Assembly (NCBI GenBank): GCA_964631565.1
Contig: CAZVYJ010000003.1
Span: 1-64,000 of the forward strand
DNA: 64,000 nucleotides
DNA from: CAZVYJ01 sp964631565
GTDB lineage: Bacteria > Planctomycetota > Phycisphaerae > SM23-33
Direction: 5' to 3'
Position numbers and translations under genes: made by a program. Positions 25,963 through 34,001 of this stretch are shown one piece after another. The notes below the pieces were generated by a model. The model did no database searches. It saw only the letters and a program-made list of their open reading frames with translations, and was not told where the DNA came from. Position 1 is the first letter of the stretch. Each line of letters begins with the position of its first letter.

Positions 25963-28371
25963 TTACCGCTTCTTGTTTTTCTCTGCCGTGACGGCCAGCA
26001 CAAACATCGCCTGTTCCGAAAGCCCAAGCGGTCTGGGTTTGCCGGACGCTGCGGTATCATACGGCAGGGTCTCATTGTTAATCGCCGACTGCGTCTTTTC
26101 GGCTGGAGATTCAATATCAAGTTCGCATATCAGCCGGTCGATACGTCCGCCCTGCGTGTCGATGCTCAGCAGGCACGTCTGGTATATTTCGCGGAAGTTG
26201 TGCTTTTCGTAGACGATTGCCCGCTGGCTGCACGAGGTCGCCGGGTTGATCCGCGAGGCGTTGGCTATCATGTTGCTTCGTGCGATTTCGATTCCCCATC
26301 GCAGCGGCGCTTCCTGGCGGCGGCCGTCTTCGTACACGATGACGTATCGCCCGACCCGTCCGCCAAACGTGCCTATAATCGGGTAGCCGTCCGGCAGCGT
26401 GATGTTGCCGAGTATGTGCAGACGGTCAGCATGCAGGCCGACGGGAATTTCGACTTTGCTGTGGCCGGGCGTAAGGGCGATCGGATGCGTCATGCCTTCG
26501 CGCACGGCCGTGCGGAACGGCATGCCGCCCACGCTGAACTTCGGCAGGCTCCAGAACCAGAACCGCCCGCCGGTTTCTTCCCAGTGGAATTGGGCCATCG
26601 TGTGGCAGCCCCAGTATCGCTCCATGAGCTTCTCCATCTCGCTCCATGCCTTCGCCTGAGTTGGGTCGTCCGCGGCTGCCTGCAGAGAGACCGGCGTGAA
26701 GCGGCTGGTTTTGCTCAGCGGTTTGAGTTTTACCTTAAGCAGTTTGGGTTTCTGCTTCGGCTGCGGCTTCGGGCATGGCGAGTAGCGGAACAGTTTCATA
26801 AGCGCGTTCCGTACATAAGGACGAATGACGCGTTGCTCGGTCACCACACCGGACTTCAGGATGCCGTCTTCCATTTCCTTGTCATGTCTGCAGAATTCCG
26901 GCAGATCGGCCCAGCCCCAGAACACATGACCGGCCAGACGGCTGTCCTGAACGAGCTTGCGGAACTCCTCGATGGTCGGCTCCATGATGAGCGGCGACTG
27001 GCCGATAACTCGCCCGCCCCATTCGGTGAAGACCAGCGGCTTGTCGTTCCAGAGCCTGGCGACCTTGGCGAAGTAATACATGTCGTACGTGTAGGGGTGC
27101 TGGGTGTAGAAGTCCAGCCCGCCTTCTTCGTAGAATTTCCTGGCGGCCTCAGGCTCGCCGAAGTGCGCGGAAGATACAAACATCTTCGGCATAAGCGCCT
27201 TCACGCGTTTTGCGCCTTCCTTGGCCATGTCCACCGTGCCGCTGCTTTCGTTGGCCAGAAAAATCGCGAACACCGACGGGCTGTTCCAGTCGCGGCGGAT
27301 TGTCCGTTCGAGGTTCTGGAAGCCGATTTCCTGCACGTCGCGACCGCATTTCGCGAAGTCCAGCCAGATAAGCCCGGACTCCTCGCTGACGAACAGGCCC
27401 ATGCGGTCGGCGGCCTCGATAATACGCCGGTCGTGCGGGTAGTGAACGTTCCGCACGAAATTGGCGCCCATCTCCTTTATCATCCGCATGTCCTTTTCAA
27501 CCTGCGCGTCAGTCATGGTGTGACCCTGTATCGGCCACAGGTCGTGCCGGCCAAGACCCTTGACCACGAACTGCCGTCCGTTGAGGAAGAACTTGTTGCC
27601 TTCAATCTTCAGGTCGCGCAGACCGGTCGTGGTTTCGTACCGGTCGCAGCCGCGCAGCGATTTCAGCGATGCCTTCAGGCAGTACAGATTCGGCTTCTCC
27701 GGCGACCACAAGGCCGGCTTCTTAACGATGAACTTCAGCGTAACCTGCGATGCACCGCGATTAATGTGGCACTTTGCGGTCGAGCTGGCGACGACCTTCG
27801 TCCCGCGACAAAGCTGGACTGCGACCTCCGCGTCAACGTCGGCTGTGCCTTTCAGAAAAATGTCAATCGTGCAGTCGGCGCGGTCGAGCTTTGCGTTAAG
27901 ATCGTACTGCAGCCGCACGTTTTCGATGTACGGGTCAGGCCGCAGCTCGATGAACAGGTCGCGTATGATGCCGCCGTAGGCTTCCCACGCGTTGCTGGGG
28001 CCCAGCGGAACCTGCCAGTCGGAAACCTCGACTTCGATGTCGTTGCTTCCCGGCTGCACAGTTGACGTGACGTCAAACTCATACGGCGTCCACGGGTCCA
28101 TGCTGCCGACTTCGCTGCCGTTGATGCGCACATGCGCCTGATGCGTGATGCCTTCCATGCGAAGCACCGCCCGCTGCGTCTCGCCGACCGCCGGCACGTT
28201 CACGCTGCGGCGCAGGCTGGCTACGCCTATAGGCCTGTACGACGAAGGCACCGGAATTGTGTCCAGCGCCTTATTTCCCAACCATCTTTCCCATTTCCCA
28301 GCCAGGCCGATTCGTCGCCTGGGTGACGTTTTTTCAGTCACTTTTTTCCTGGTTGCAGCTTTTGCTGTCAT
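25963..28371 (-). CDS. GH2-family glycosidase (beta-galactosidase/glucuronidase-like)
   Basis: 802 residues; ATG with CTGGAG upstream; no signal peptide. Typical GH2 order: a sugar-binding sandwich (about 15-190, WQVPLGPSNAWEAYGGI), an Ig-like domain, then a TIM barrel with GANFVRNVHYPHDRRIIEAA and GLFVSEE. Acid/base Glu375 is in FLANESSG and nucleophile Glu450 in VFTEWGG. After the barrel come about 250 residues of an extra beta-rich domain (about 560-790) not found in short GH2 proteins. The specificity (galactose, glucuronate, mannose or arabinose) cannot be decided. First gene of the GH2-GH127-URO-D set, with a 178-base gap before GH127 that holds regulatory candidates. Confidence 0.88.
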   Translation of the reverse strand: MTAKAATRKKVTEKTSPRRRIGLAGKWERWLGNKALDTIPVPSSYRPIGVASLRRSVNVPAVGETQRAVLRMEGITHQAHVRINGSEVGSMDPWTPYEFDVTSTVQPGSNDIEVEVSDWQVPLGPSNAWEAYGGIIRDLFIELRPDPYIENVRLQYDLNAKLDRADCTIDIFLKGTADVDAEVAVQLCRGTKVVASSTAKCHINRGASQVTLKFIVKKPALWSPEKPNLYCLKASLKSLRGCDRYETTTGLRDLKIEGNKFFLNGRQFVVKGLGRHDLWPIQGHTMTDAQVEKDMRMIKEMGANFVRNVHYPHDRRIIEAADRMGLFVSEESGLIWLDFAKCGRDVQEIGFQNLERTIRRDWNSPSVFAIFLANESSGTVDMAKEGAKRVKALMPKMFVSSAHFGEPEAARKFYEEGGLDFYTQHPYTYDMYYFAKVARLWNDKPLVFTEWGGRVIGQSPLIMEPTIEEFRKLVQDSRLAGHVFWGWADLPEFCRHDKEMEDGILKSGVVTEQRVIRPYVRNALMKLFRYSPCPKPQPKQKPKLLKVKLKPLSKTSRFTPVSLQAAADDPTQAKAWSEMEKLMERYWGCHTMAQFHWEETGGRFWFWSLPKFSVGGMPFRTAVREGMTHPIALTPGHSKVEIPVGLHADRLHILGNITLPDGYPIIGTFGGRVGRYVIVYEDGRRQEAPLRWGIEIARSNMIANASRINPATSCSQRAIVYEKHNFREIYQTCLLSIDTQGGRIDRLICELDIESPAEKTQSAINNETLPYDTAASGKPRPLGLSEQAMFVLAVTAEKNKKR

Positions 28372-28430
28372 CGCATTTCTCCAGTTGCAAATAATTTGTA
28401 TGCTTTTCGCCGGAGAGATAGTTCTTCATG

Positions 28431-28445
28431 TTGCACCATGTGCAA
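28431..28445. promoter_or_regulatory. Operator-like palindrome upstream of GH2
   Basis: TTGCAC-CAT-GTGCAA is a perfect inverted repeat (6-bp arms) 60 bases upstream of the GH2 start, next to a possible leftward -10 (TATATT). Size and symmetry suit a LacI/GntR-type regulator, but none is encoded next to it. Confidence 0.55.
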
Positions 28446-28517
28446 TATACACGAAACTCGTCGGGTGCAGATAAGTTTTCGTTTTTTGACGTCTGACGGC
28501 AGGTTTTTTTGCGGCAG

Positions 28518-28880
28518 TCAGTGATTGATGACGCTGAAGTTGCGGAACATGAAGAACGCCGCACCGGCCAGGCACAGGCCGGCCCACAGGAAATCAAGCG
28601 ACAGTTTCTGCTTCATGTAGAAAACGCAGAAGCACGCAAAGATTACCATTGTTATAATCTCTTGTATTACCTTCAGTTGCGGCAGGGTGTAAACTTCACT
28701 GCCGATCCGGTTGGCCGGAACCTGCAGGCAATATTCCAGAAACGCCACGCACCAGCTTACCAATATGGCTATCATAAGCGGGCGTGACCGCAGGTCGCGC
28801 AGATGGCCGTACCACGCATAAGTCATGAAGAGATTTGAACCGACGAGCATCAGAAGGGGGGCGATCATTCGCAGCAGCAT
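28518..28880 (-). CDS. DUF486/DMT-family small membrane protein
   Basis: 120 residues, four predicted transmembrane helices (MIAPLLMLVGSNLFMTYAWY; LMIAILVSWCVAFLEYCLQV; LKVIQEIITMVIFACFCVFY; FLWAGLCLAGAAFFMFRNF). The conserved segment LEYCLQVPANRIG and TLPQLKVIQE identify DUF486, a drug/metabolite-transporter-like family of unknown substrate. The length is normal for the family. AGGG lies eleven bases before the ATG. It stands between the histidine kinase terminator and the GH2 gene; a functional link to either is not evident. Confidence 0.9.
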   Translation of the reverse strand: MLLRMIAPLLMLVGSNLFMTYAWYGHLRDLRSRPLMIAILVSWCVAFLEYCLQVPANRIGSEVYTLPQLKVIQEIITMVIFACFCVFYMKQKLSLDFLWAGLCLAGAAFFMFRNFSVINH

Positions 28881-28933
28881 ATTTTTTATTACCCTTTATG
28901 TTTCGGCCGTTGAGAGCCGGGTAGTGTAATACC

Positions 28934-28953
28934 AAAAAGGCATACTTTATGCC
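28934..28953 (-). terminator. Terminator of the hybrid histidine kinase gene
   Basis: Read leftward: GGCATA-AAG-TATGCC followed by TTTTT. It lies about 100 bases after the kinase stop codon. Confidence 0.8.
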
Positions 28954-29052
28954 TGAAGGCGGGAATCATACCATTTCCAGCGGTTTGGGCAATCACCTCG
29001 ATTTGCAATCCGGCAGTTGCCGTCCCATGCGGGGAGCTTTGGGCAGGTTGAA

Positions 29053-32000
29053 TTACACGTGCGAGGTTTTTGCTTCCAGGACTCGCAGGAATACATCCAC
29101 GAGGGTGTCGGGTCGGACGGGTTTTGCGATGTAGTCGTCCATGCCGGCTTCCAGGCATATTTCGCGGTCGCCCTTCATGGCGTTGGCGGTCATGGCGATG
29201 ATGGGGACGTCGGCCCTCTTTACGCCTGACTTTCCGCTGCGTATGAAGCGAGTGGCCTCGTAACCGTCCATCTCGGGCATCTGGCAGTCCATCAGCACGA
29301 TGTCATAATCGATTTCGCGGAGCGCCTCGATGACTTCCAGGCCGTTTGCGACGGCGTCGGCACGCAGCAGGAGTTTCTTTTCGATAATCTGCAGTGCGAC
29401 CTTCTGGTTGATGATGTTGTCTTCAGCCAGCAGGACACGCAGACCCGGAGGCAGGGCGTGAATCCTCTCTTCGCTGACTTCAGCCACTTCCGGCTGGGCC
29501 TCGGTGGCGTGCTTTGCGTCTATAATCAGCAGCAGGCAGTTGTAGAGCTGCGATTTGTGTATCGGCTTGCAGATGCATTGTGCGAATCCGATTTCCTTGA
29601 GGCGTCTTACGCTGTCGAACTGGCCGGCCGACGTCAGCATCATCAGGTGCGTCTGCCTGAGGTCCGGCGACGACTTTATCATGCGGCCAAGCTCCTCGCC
29701 GTCGACATCGGGCATGAGGCGGTCGAGAATGGCTATGTCGAACGGCTTTCTGCGCTGGCAGGCGAGTTCCATGGCCTCAAGGGCCTCGACCGCCGAGGAT
29801 GCGGTTTCGCAGTAGCAGTTCCACGATTCCAGATATTTCCTGAGGAGGAACCGGTTGGTTTCATTGTCGTCGACAACCAGCACTCTCTTGCCTTCTATAG
29901 ACCGGGCGGCAGGAGACGGTTCTGCGGCGGCGCCGGTCTGCTTCCGGAATGTCATCGTGAACCAGAATGTCGTTCCCTTGCCTTCCTCGCTCTCGACGTC
30001 GATCTGGCCGCCCATCATCTCGACAAGCCGCTTGGATATCGCCAGACCCAGGCCCGTTCCGCCGTACTTTCTGGTGGTCGAGCTGTCGACCTGCGAGAAC
30101 AACTGGAACAGCCTGTCCCTGCGGTCGGCGGGAATGCCGATACCGGTGTCAAAGACGCTGAATCGAACCGTGACGGAGTCTTCATCTTCAGTCAAGAGCT
30201 TTGCGTGGATTCCGACTTCGCCCTGCGGCGTGAATTTGACGGCATTGTTGGCCAGGTTGACCAGTATCTGTTTCAGCCGGCCCGGGTCGCCGCGCAGCTT
30301 GGACGGAATTTCGGGCGAGACGTATGCGGTCAGCTCCAGGCCCTTTTCGCCGGCCTTCGTCGCCAGGATGTCCGTTGCTTCCTCGACGATGGTCATCAGG
30401 TCGAAGTCCAGTTCTTCCAGCTCCATCTTGCCGGCCTCGACCTTCGAGAAATCCAGGATGTCATTTATGAGTGTCAGCAGCTGATCGCTGCAGATGTGGA
30501 CGGTTTCGACATACTGCCTCTGCTCGTCGGTCAGATTGGTTTCTTTGAGGAGGCCGGCCATCCCGATTATGCCGTTCATAGGCGTGCGGATTTCGTGGCT
30601 CATATTCGCGAGAAATTCACTCTTGGCGGCACTGGCGGCGTCGGCTTGGCGGCGAGCGTTGACCAGTTCGGTGACGTCAATTACGTTCAGAAGCACGCCG
30701 TCGTATACATCGTCGCGATAGATGGGCTGCATTCTCAGGATGACTTCGGCAGCCCCCAGCGGCCGCTGGAGCACATAGGGTTCGCATCCGGGGGTTCTGC
30801 GGAAATGATCAATTTTGGCGAGAATGCCTTCGAGCACCTTGCCGTGATGAATCTCTTCGATTCGCTTTCCGATAATCTCTTCGCGCGATTTATGTACGAA
30901 ACGACACAGATAATCGTTAATTTCCACGATGACGTTGTTGGCGTCGGCAAAAACCACGCCCTCATCCATGCCGGAGATCATTGCCGACAATTTTGCGGTC
31001 TCACCCCGTATCGCTTCTTCCGCCTGCTTCCGGTCGGTTATATCGCTGTGTGTTCCGACGAATCGCGTCGGCCTTCCTTTTTCGTCGCGTTCGACGATAT
31101 CGCCCTTTGAGCGTATCCACATGTACTTGCCGTCGCTTCGCAGGAATCGGAATTCGGCGTCGTATGCGCTGGATTCACCCGCGAGGAATTTCGCCATGCC
31201 TTCGTTGGCCTGTTCGAGATCGTCGGGATGCACGCGTTTCTGCCATTCTTCGAGGGCGCAAGGAAATTCATATGGTTTGTATCCGGCGATTGTGTAATAA
31301 CGCGTATCGAAGTAGACGACGTTGTCGGTGAGTCGCCAGTCCCAGATGCCGTCATTGGCGACGGTCATGGCGAGATTGAGCCGCTCCTCGCTTTCCGCAA
31401 GCTCAGCCTGCTGCAGAATAATGCCTTGGTCGGTCCGCCGCAGCAGGACGAACAGGAATATGCCAAACCCGCCAGCCAGCACCAGTCCCACGCCGCCGCC
31501 TATAGCCATTAGCCGCTTCTGCGAAGCGTTAGCCCGAAAAATATCATGCATCACGATCATGCCGCCCACTTCCTCGCCGGAGGCGTCCCGGAGCGGGAAG
31601 GCCATGACTCGCCATACGGCGCCGCCGGACTGAACTTCCGAGGAGGTATCCCACGGCGCATGACGCTCGATGCCGATATATCGGTCAACTTCGGCCGGGA
31701 AGGGCGATAGAGACGAGTAAATCAACACATCTTCTGGGAAACGATCCCATTTGCTTTCGCGTTCGAGCATTTTCATGCCCGTTTCCCATGTATTGCGATT
31801 TATGGCGCTTTTGCGAATGGTCATAGCCAGATGAACGCCTGACTCTTGATGAATTCCAGTGAGGGTGTCCTCAATTTCCTTGCCCAGTTCCAGGTAGCCG
31901 ATGAGTGTTTCGCCGTCATAAATCGGGCGTACAACTCTTAGAGTAAAAGTGCCGAATGGCCCGAGTTCTATGCCTGATACGGTTTCACCGGTCTGCTCGG

Positions 32001-33111
32001 CCTGCCGGACCGTGAACTGTTCCGCCCGGTCGCCGTATTTTTCGGGGTTGTGAACACGCAGAATGCATATGCGCTGCGTGTCCAGGAAAAGAAAATGAGT
32101 TACGTTATATTCAATCTTAAGTTTAGCGAATACAGGGGCATAAGCGGCCAACAGGTGCTGTCGGTCTCTGTTCTTGAGCATATTGCTCAAATCAACATTA
32201 TGAATCAAGGCCTCCTGAATTGCTCCGAGTGAACGGGCCTGCTCAGCCATCGCAAGAGTGAAGTCGCTTGAAACCTTCTTCAGAGCTTGTCGGCTGGATT
32301 CGTTTACACGTTCCCTGTGCTGGATTATAAGCAGCACGCCGTAACCTGCGATCAGCACGAGCAGCACTGCGGTCAGAGGGATCATCAGTCGCTTCAGAAC
32401 CGGTTTGGCCGAGGCGTTAACGCGGCGGGCGGTTAAAAGGACGACGGTTGCTCCAATGAGCATGGCAAGCATCAGCCCTACAGGCAGGGCCGATCTGGCG
32501 GCAATATCCGTTTTCCAGTTTTTTGCGTCGATATCCACCGCCAGGACAGCGAGGACTTCATTTGTTTCCGGGTCAATTATCGGTACCGCAGCCGAGATGA
32601 AAATGCCCCATCGGTCGGCATAAGGCCCTTCTGTATCAGGGATGCCGGTTTTAAAAATACGATAGAACGATTCCGGCGATTCTTCGTACACCTCGCCGGG
32701 CATGGCGTGCCCATCGGAGGTTGGAGGCTCTGTGTCGAGGTAAAAAACTATGGTTCCGTCTTTTCTCTGGCCCATCAGGTAAAGCCACTTCCATCCCGCG
32801 TTGGCTGACAAGACAACTTTGAGTTGCTCGGTGATTTGCCGGTAGGCAGGATTGTTTAAATCCTTTTCCGTACCGGTAAGTGTTTTGAGGTTTTGGAGGT
32901 TCAGCGACTTTGCCGCAATCTGTGTCTGCTGCAGCAGTTCATCACGCATCGTACGGTCGGCTCGGTTCGCCGTCCACCAGATGAATAACGCACCGGCCGA
33001 GTACATGACCAATAAGATCGCCACCAGCTGGCTTTTTCGCCACTTTGACGATTTTGTACTTTTATTGACGTTTATCGCGCGCATTGAGCAGCCTGGCTGC
33101 ATTGCAGCCAT
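29053..33111 (-). CDS. Membrane hybrid sensor histidine kinase with two receiver domains
   Basis: 1352 residues. A first transmembrane helix (about 29-47) and an extracytoplasmic sensor, then two helices around 205-265, a second extracytoplasmic sensor, a further helix (about 530-555), two PAS domains (LNLAMTVANDGIWDW; MISGMDEGVVFAD), HisKA with His839 in NMSHEIRTPMNG, an HATPase_c domain with GTGLGLAISKRL, and two receiver domains with phospho-acceptors Asp1130 (ILDRLMPD) and Asp1275 (LMDCQMPEMDG). No HPt domain or DNA-binding output is present, so it must pass phosphate to partners elsewhere. Start uncertain: ATG at 33111 (AAGGG twelve bases upstream) or the ATG at 33084. Ligand unknown. 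Confidence 0.95.
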   Translation of the reverse strand: MAAMQPGCSMRAINVNKSTKSSKWRKSQLVAILLVMYSAGALFIWWTANRADRTMRDELLQQTQIAAKSLNLQNLKTLTGTEKDLNNPAYRQITEQLKVVLSANAGWKWLYLMGQRKDGTIVFYLDTEPPTSDGHAMPGEVYEESPESFYRIFKTGIPDTEGPYADRWGIFISAAVPIIDPETNEVLAVLAVDIDAKNWKTDIAARSALPVGLMLAMLIGATVVLLTARRVNASAKPVLKRLMIPLTAVLLVLIAGYGVLLIIQHRERVNESSRQALKKVSSDFTLAMAEQARSLGAIQEALIHNVDLSNMLKNRDRQHLLAAYAPVFAKLKIEYNVTHFLFLDTQRICILRVHNPEKYGDRAEQFTVRQAEQTGETVSGIELGPFGTFTLRVVRPIYDGETLIGYLELGKEIEDTLTGIHQESGVHLAMTIRKSAINRNTWETGMKMLERESKWDRFPEDVLIYSSLSPFPAEVDRYIGIERHAPWDTSSEVQSGGAVWRVMAFPLRDASGEEVGGMIVMHDIFRANASQKRLMAIGGGVGLVLAGGFGIFLFVLLRRTDQGIILQQAELAESEERLNLAMTVANDGIWDWRLTDNVVYFDTRYYTIAGYKPYEFPCALEEWQKRVHPDDLEQANEGMAKFLAGESSAYDAEFRFLRSDGKYMWIRSKGDIVERDEKGRPTRFVGTHSDITDRKQAEEAIRGETAKLSAMISGMDEGVVFADANNVIVEINDYLCRFVHKSREEIIGKRIEEIHHGKVLEGILAKIDHFRRTPGCEPYVLQRPLGAAEVILRMQPIYRDDVYDGVLLNVIDVTELVNARRQADAASAAKSEFLANMSHEIRTPMNGIIGMAGLLKETNLTDEQRQYVETVHICSDQLLTLINDILDFSKVEAGKMELEELDFDLMTIVEEATDILATKAGEKGLELTAYVSPEIPSKLRGDPGRLKQILVNLANNAVKFTPQGEVGIHAKLLTEDEDSVTVRFSVFDTGIGIPADRRDRLFQLFSQVDSSTTRKYGGTGLGLAISKRLVEMMGGQIDVESEEGKGTTFWFTMTFRKQTGAAAEPSPAARSIEGKRVLVVDDNETNRFLLRKYLESWNCYCETASSAVEALEAMELACQRRKPFDIAILDRLMPDVDGEELGRMIKSSPDLRQTHLMMLTSAGQFDSVRRLKEIGFAQCICKPIHKSQLYNCLLLIIDAKHATEAQPEVAEVSEERIHALPPGLRVLLAEDNIINQKVALQIIEKKLLLRADAVANGLEVIEALREIDYDIVLMDCQMPEMDGYEATRFIRSGKSGVKRADVPIIAMTANAMKGDREICLEAGMDDYIAKPVRPDTLVDVFLRVLEAKTSHV

Positions 33112-33306
33112 TCAATGGCCGACCCTTATCTGATTTCGGCTTTATTTATGAGCAACTTGCGGTCCAAGTGAGGCCGGAAAGCCTTTTTTTGAGGAAAACG
33201 GGGGGATAAGTCTCAAATCAATCTAATTCTTTGGTGCAACTGCATCTGGCGTCGAATTGCCGCAGTGGGGTAGAATTCGCCTGTTTGCAGGAAAGGGGTT
33301 ATTTAT

Positions 33307-33900
33307 ATGAAAGAGTTCGTTCTGGCCTTCGTGCCGATCCTCATCGCAGTGGACCCCATCGGAATTCTGCCGATTTTTATCGGCCTGACGGAAGGTATGG
33401 ACACCAAGGCCCGCCGCAGGGCCATCCGCGATTCGATAGTGACGGCGTCGCTTCTTGCCGTCGGTTTCGTATTTCTGGGCAAAAGCCTGTTCGGTCTGCT
33501 CGGCATCACCATGAATGATTTTCTTGTCGCCGGCGGCGTGCTGCTGTTCATGATCGCAACGCTGGACCTGGTGAGCGGCCGTAAGATGACAAGGGAGGTC
33601 GGCGCTATCGGCGTCGTACCGCTTGGCACGCCGCTGATAGTCGGGCCGGCCGTCCTGACGACCGCCCTGATGCTGGTTGATATCCTTGGGGTCAAAATCA
33701 CTTTAGCCGCGGTTTTCGCCAACGTTGTACTGGCCGGCCTGATGCTTTTCTGTGCGAGCGCCATGACGCGGCATCTGGGACAGACGGGAATCCGGGCGGT
33801 TTCCAAGATTGTGAGCGTCATACTCGCGGCCTTCGCCGTGATGATGATCCGCAAGGGAATTTTCGGAATCATTACCAGCGACATGCTCGCCGGAAACTGA
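33307..33900 (+). CDS. MarC-family integral membrane protein
   Basis: 197 residues, six hydrophobic segments; GAAAGGGG precedes the ATG. The opening FVPILIAVDPIGILPIFIGLT and GVVPLGTPLIVGPAVLTT are the two conserved blocks of MarC/UPF0056. Length is normal for the family. MarC proteins are of unknown function; an early link to multiple antibiotic resistance is not well supported. It is divergent from the histidine kinase (195 bases apart) and followed by a bidirectional terminator. Confidence 0.93.
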   Translation: MKEFVLAFVPILIAVDPIGILPIFIGLTEGMDTKARRRAIRDSIVTASLLAVGFVFLGKSLFGLLGITMNDFLVAGGVLLFMIATLDLVSGRKMTREVGAIGVVPLGTPLIVGPAVLTTALMLVDILGVKITLAAVFANVVLAGLMLFCASAMTRHLGQTGIRAVSKIVSVILAAFAVMMIRKGIFGIITSDMLAGN

Positions 33901-33935
33901 CAGCGGCGGGGCGGGGACTTTGACTTGAAAAGAAA

Positions 33936-33966
33936 GATGCCGACGACATTGCGTATCGTCGGCATC
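33936..33966. terminator. Bidirectional terminator
   Basis: Perfect 11-bp stem GATGCCGACGA / TCGTCGGCATC with a nine-base loop. The sequence after it is T-rich rightward (TTCTGTTTTT), and the opposite strand is also T-rich. It separates the convergent MarC and glycosidase-like genes. Confidence 0.9.
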
Positions 33967-34001
33967 TTCTGTTTTTATCTGCAGGCTGTTTGCCTGTGCT
34001 G

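Noticed and set aside
26200..28065. A 621-codon plus-strand open frame over the GH2 gene
   Set aside because: Antisense shadow with Val/Arg/His-rich composition; the opposite strand carries clear GH2 active-site motifs.
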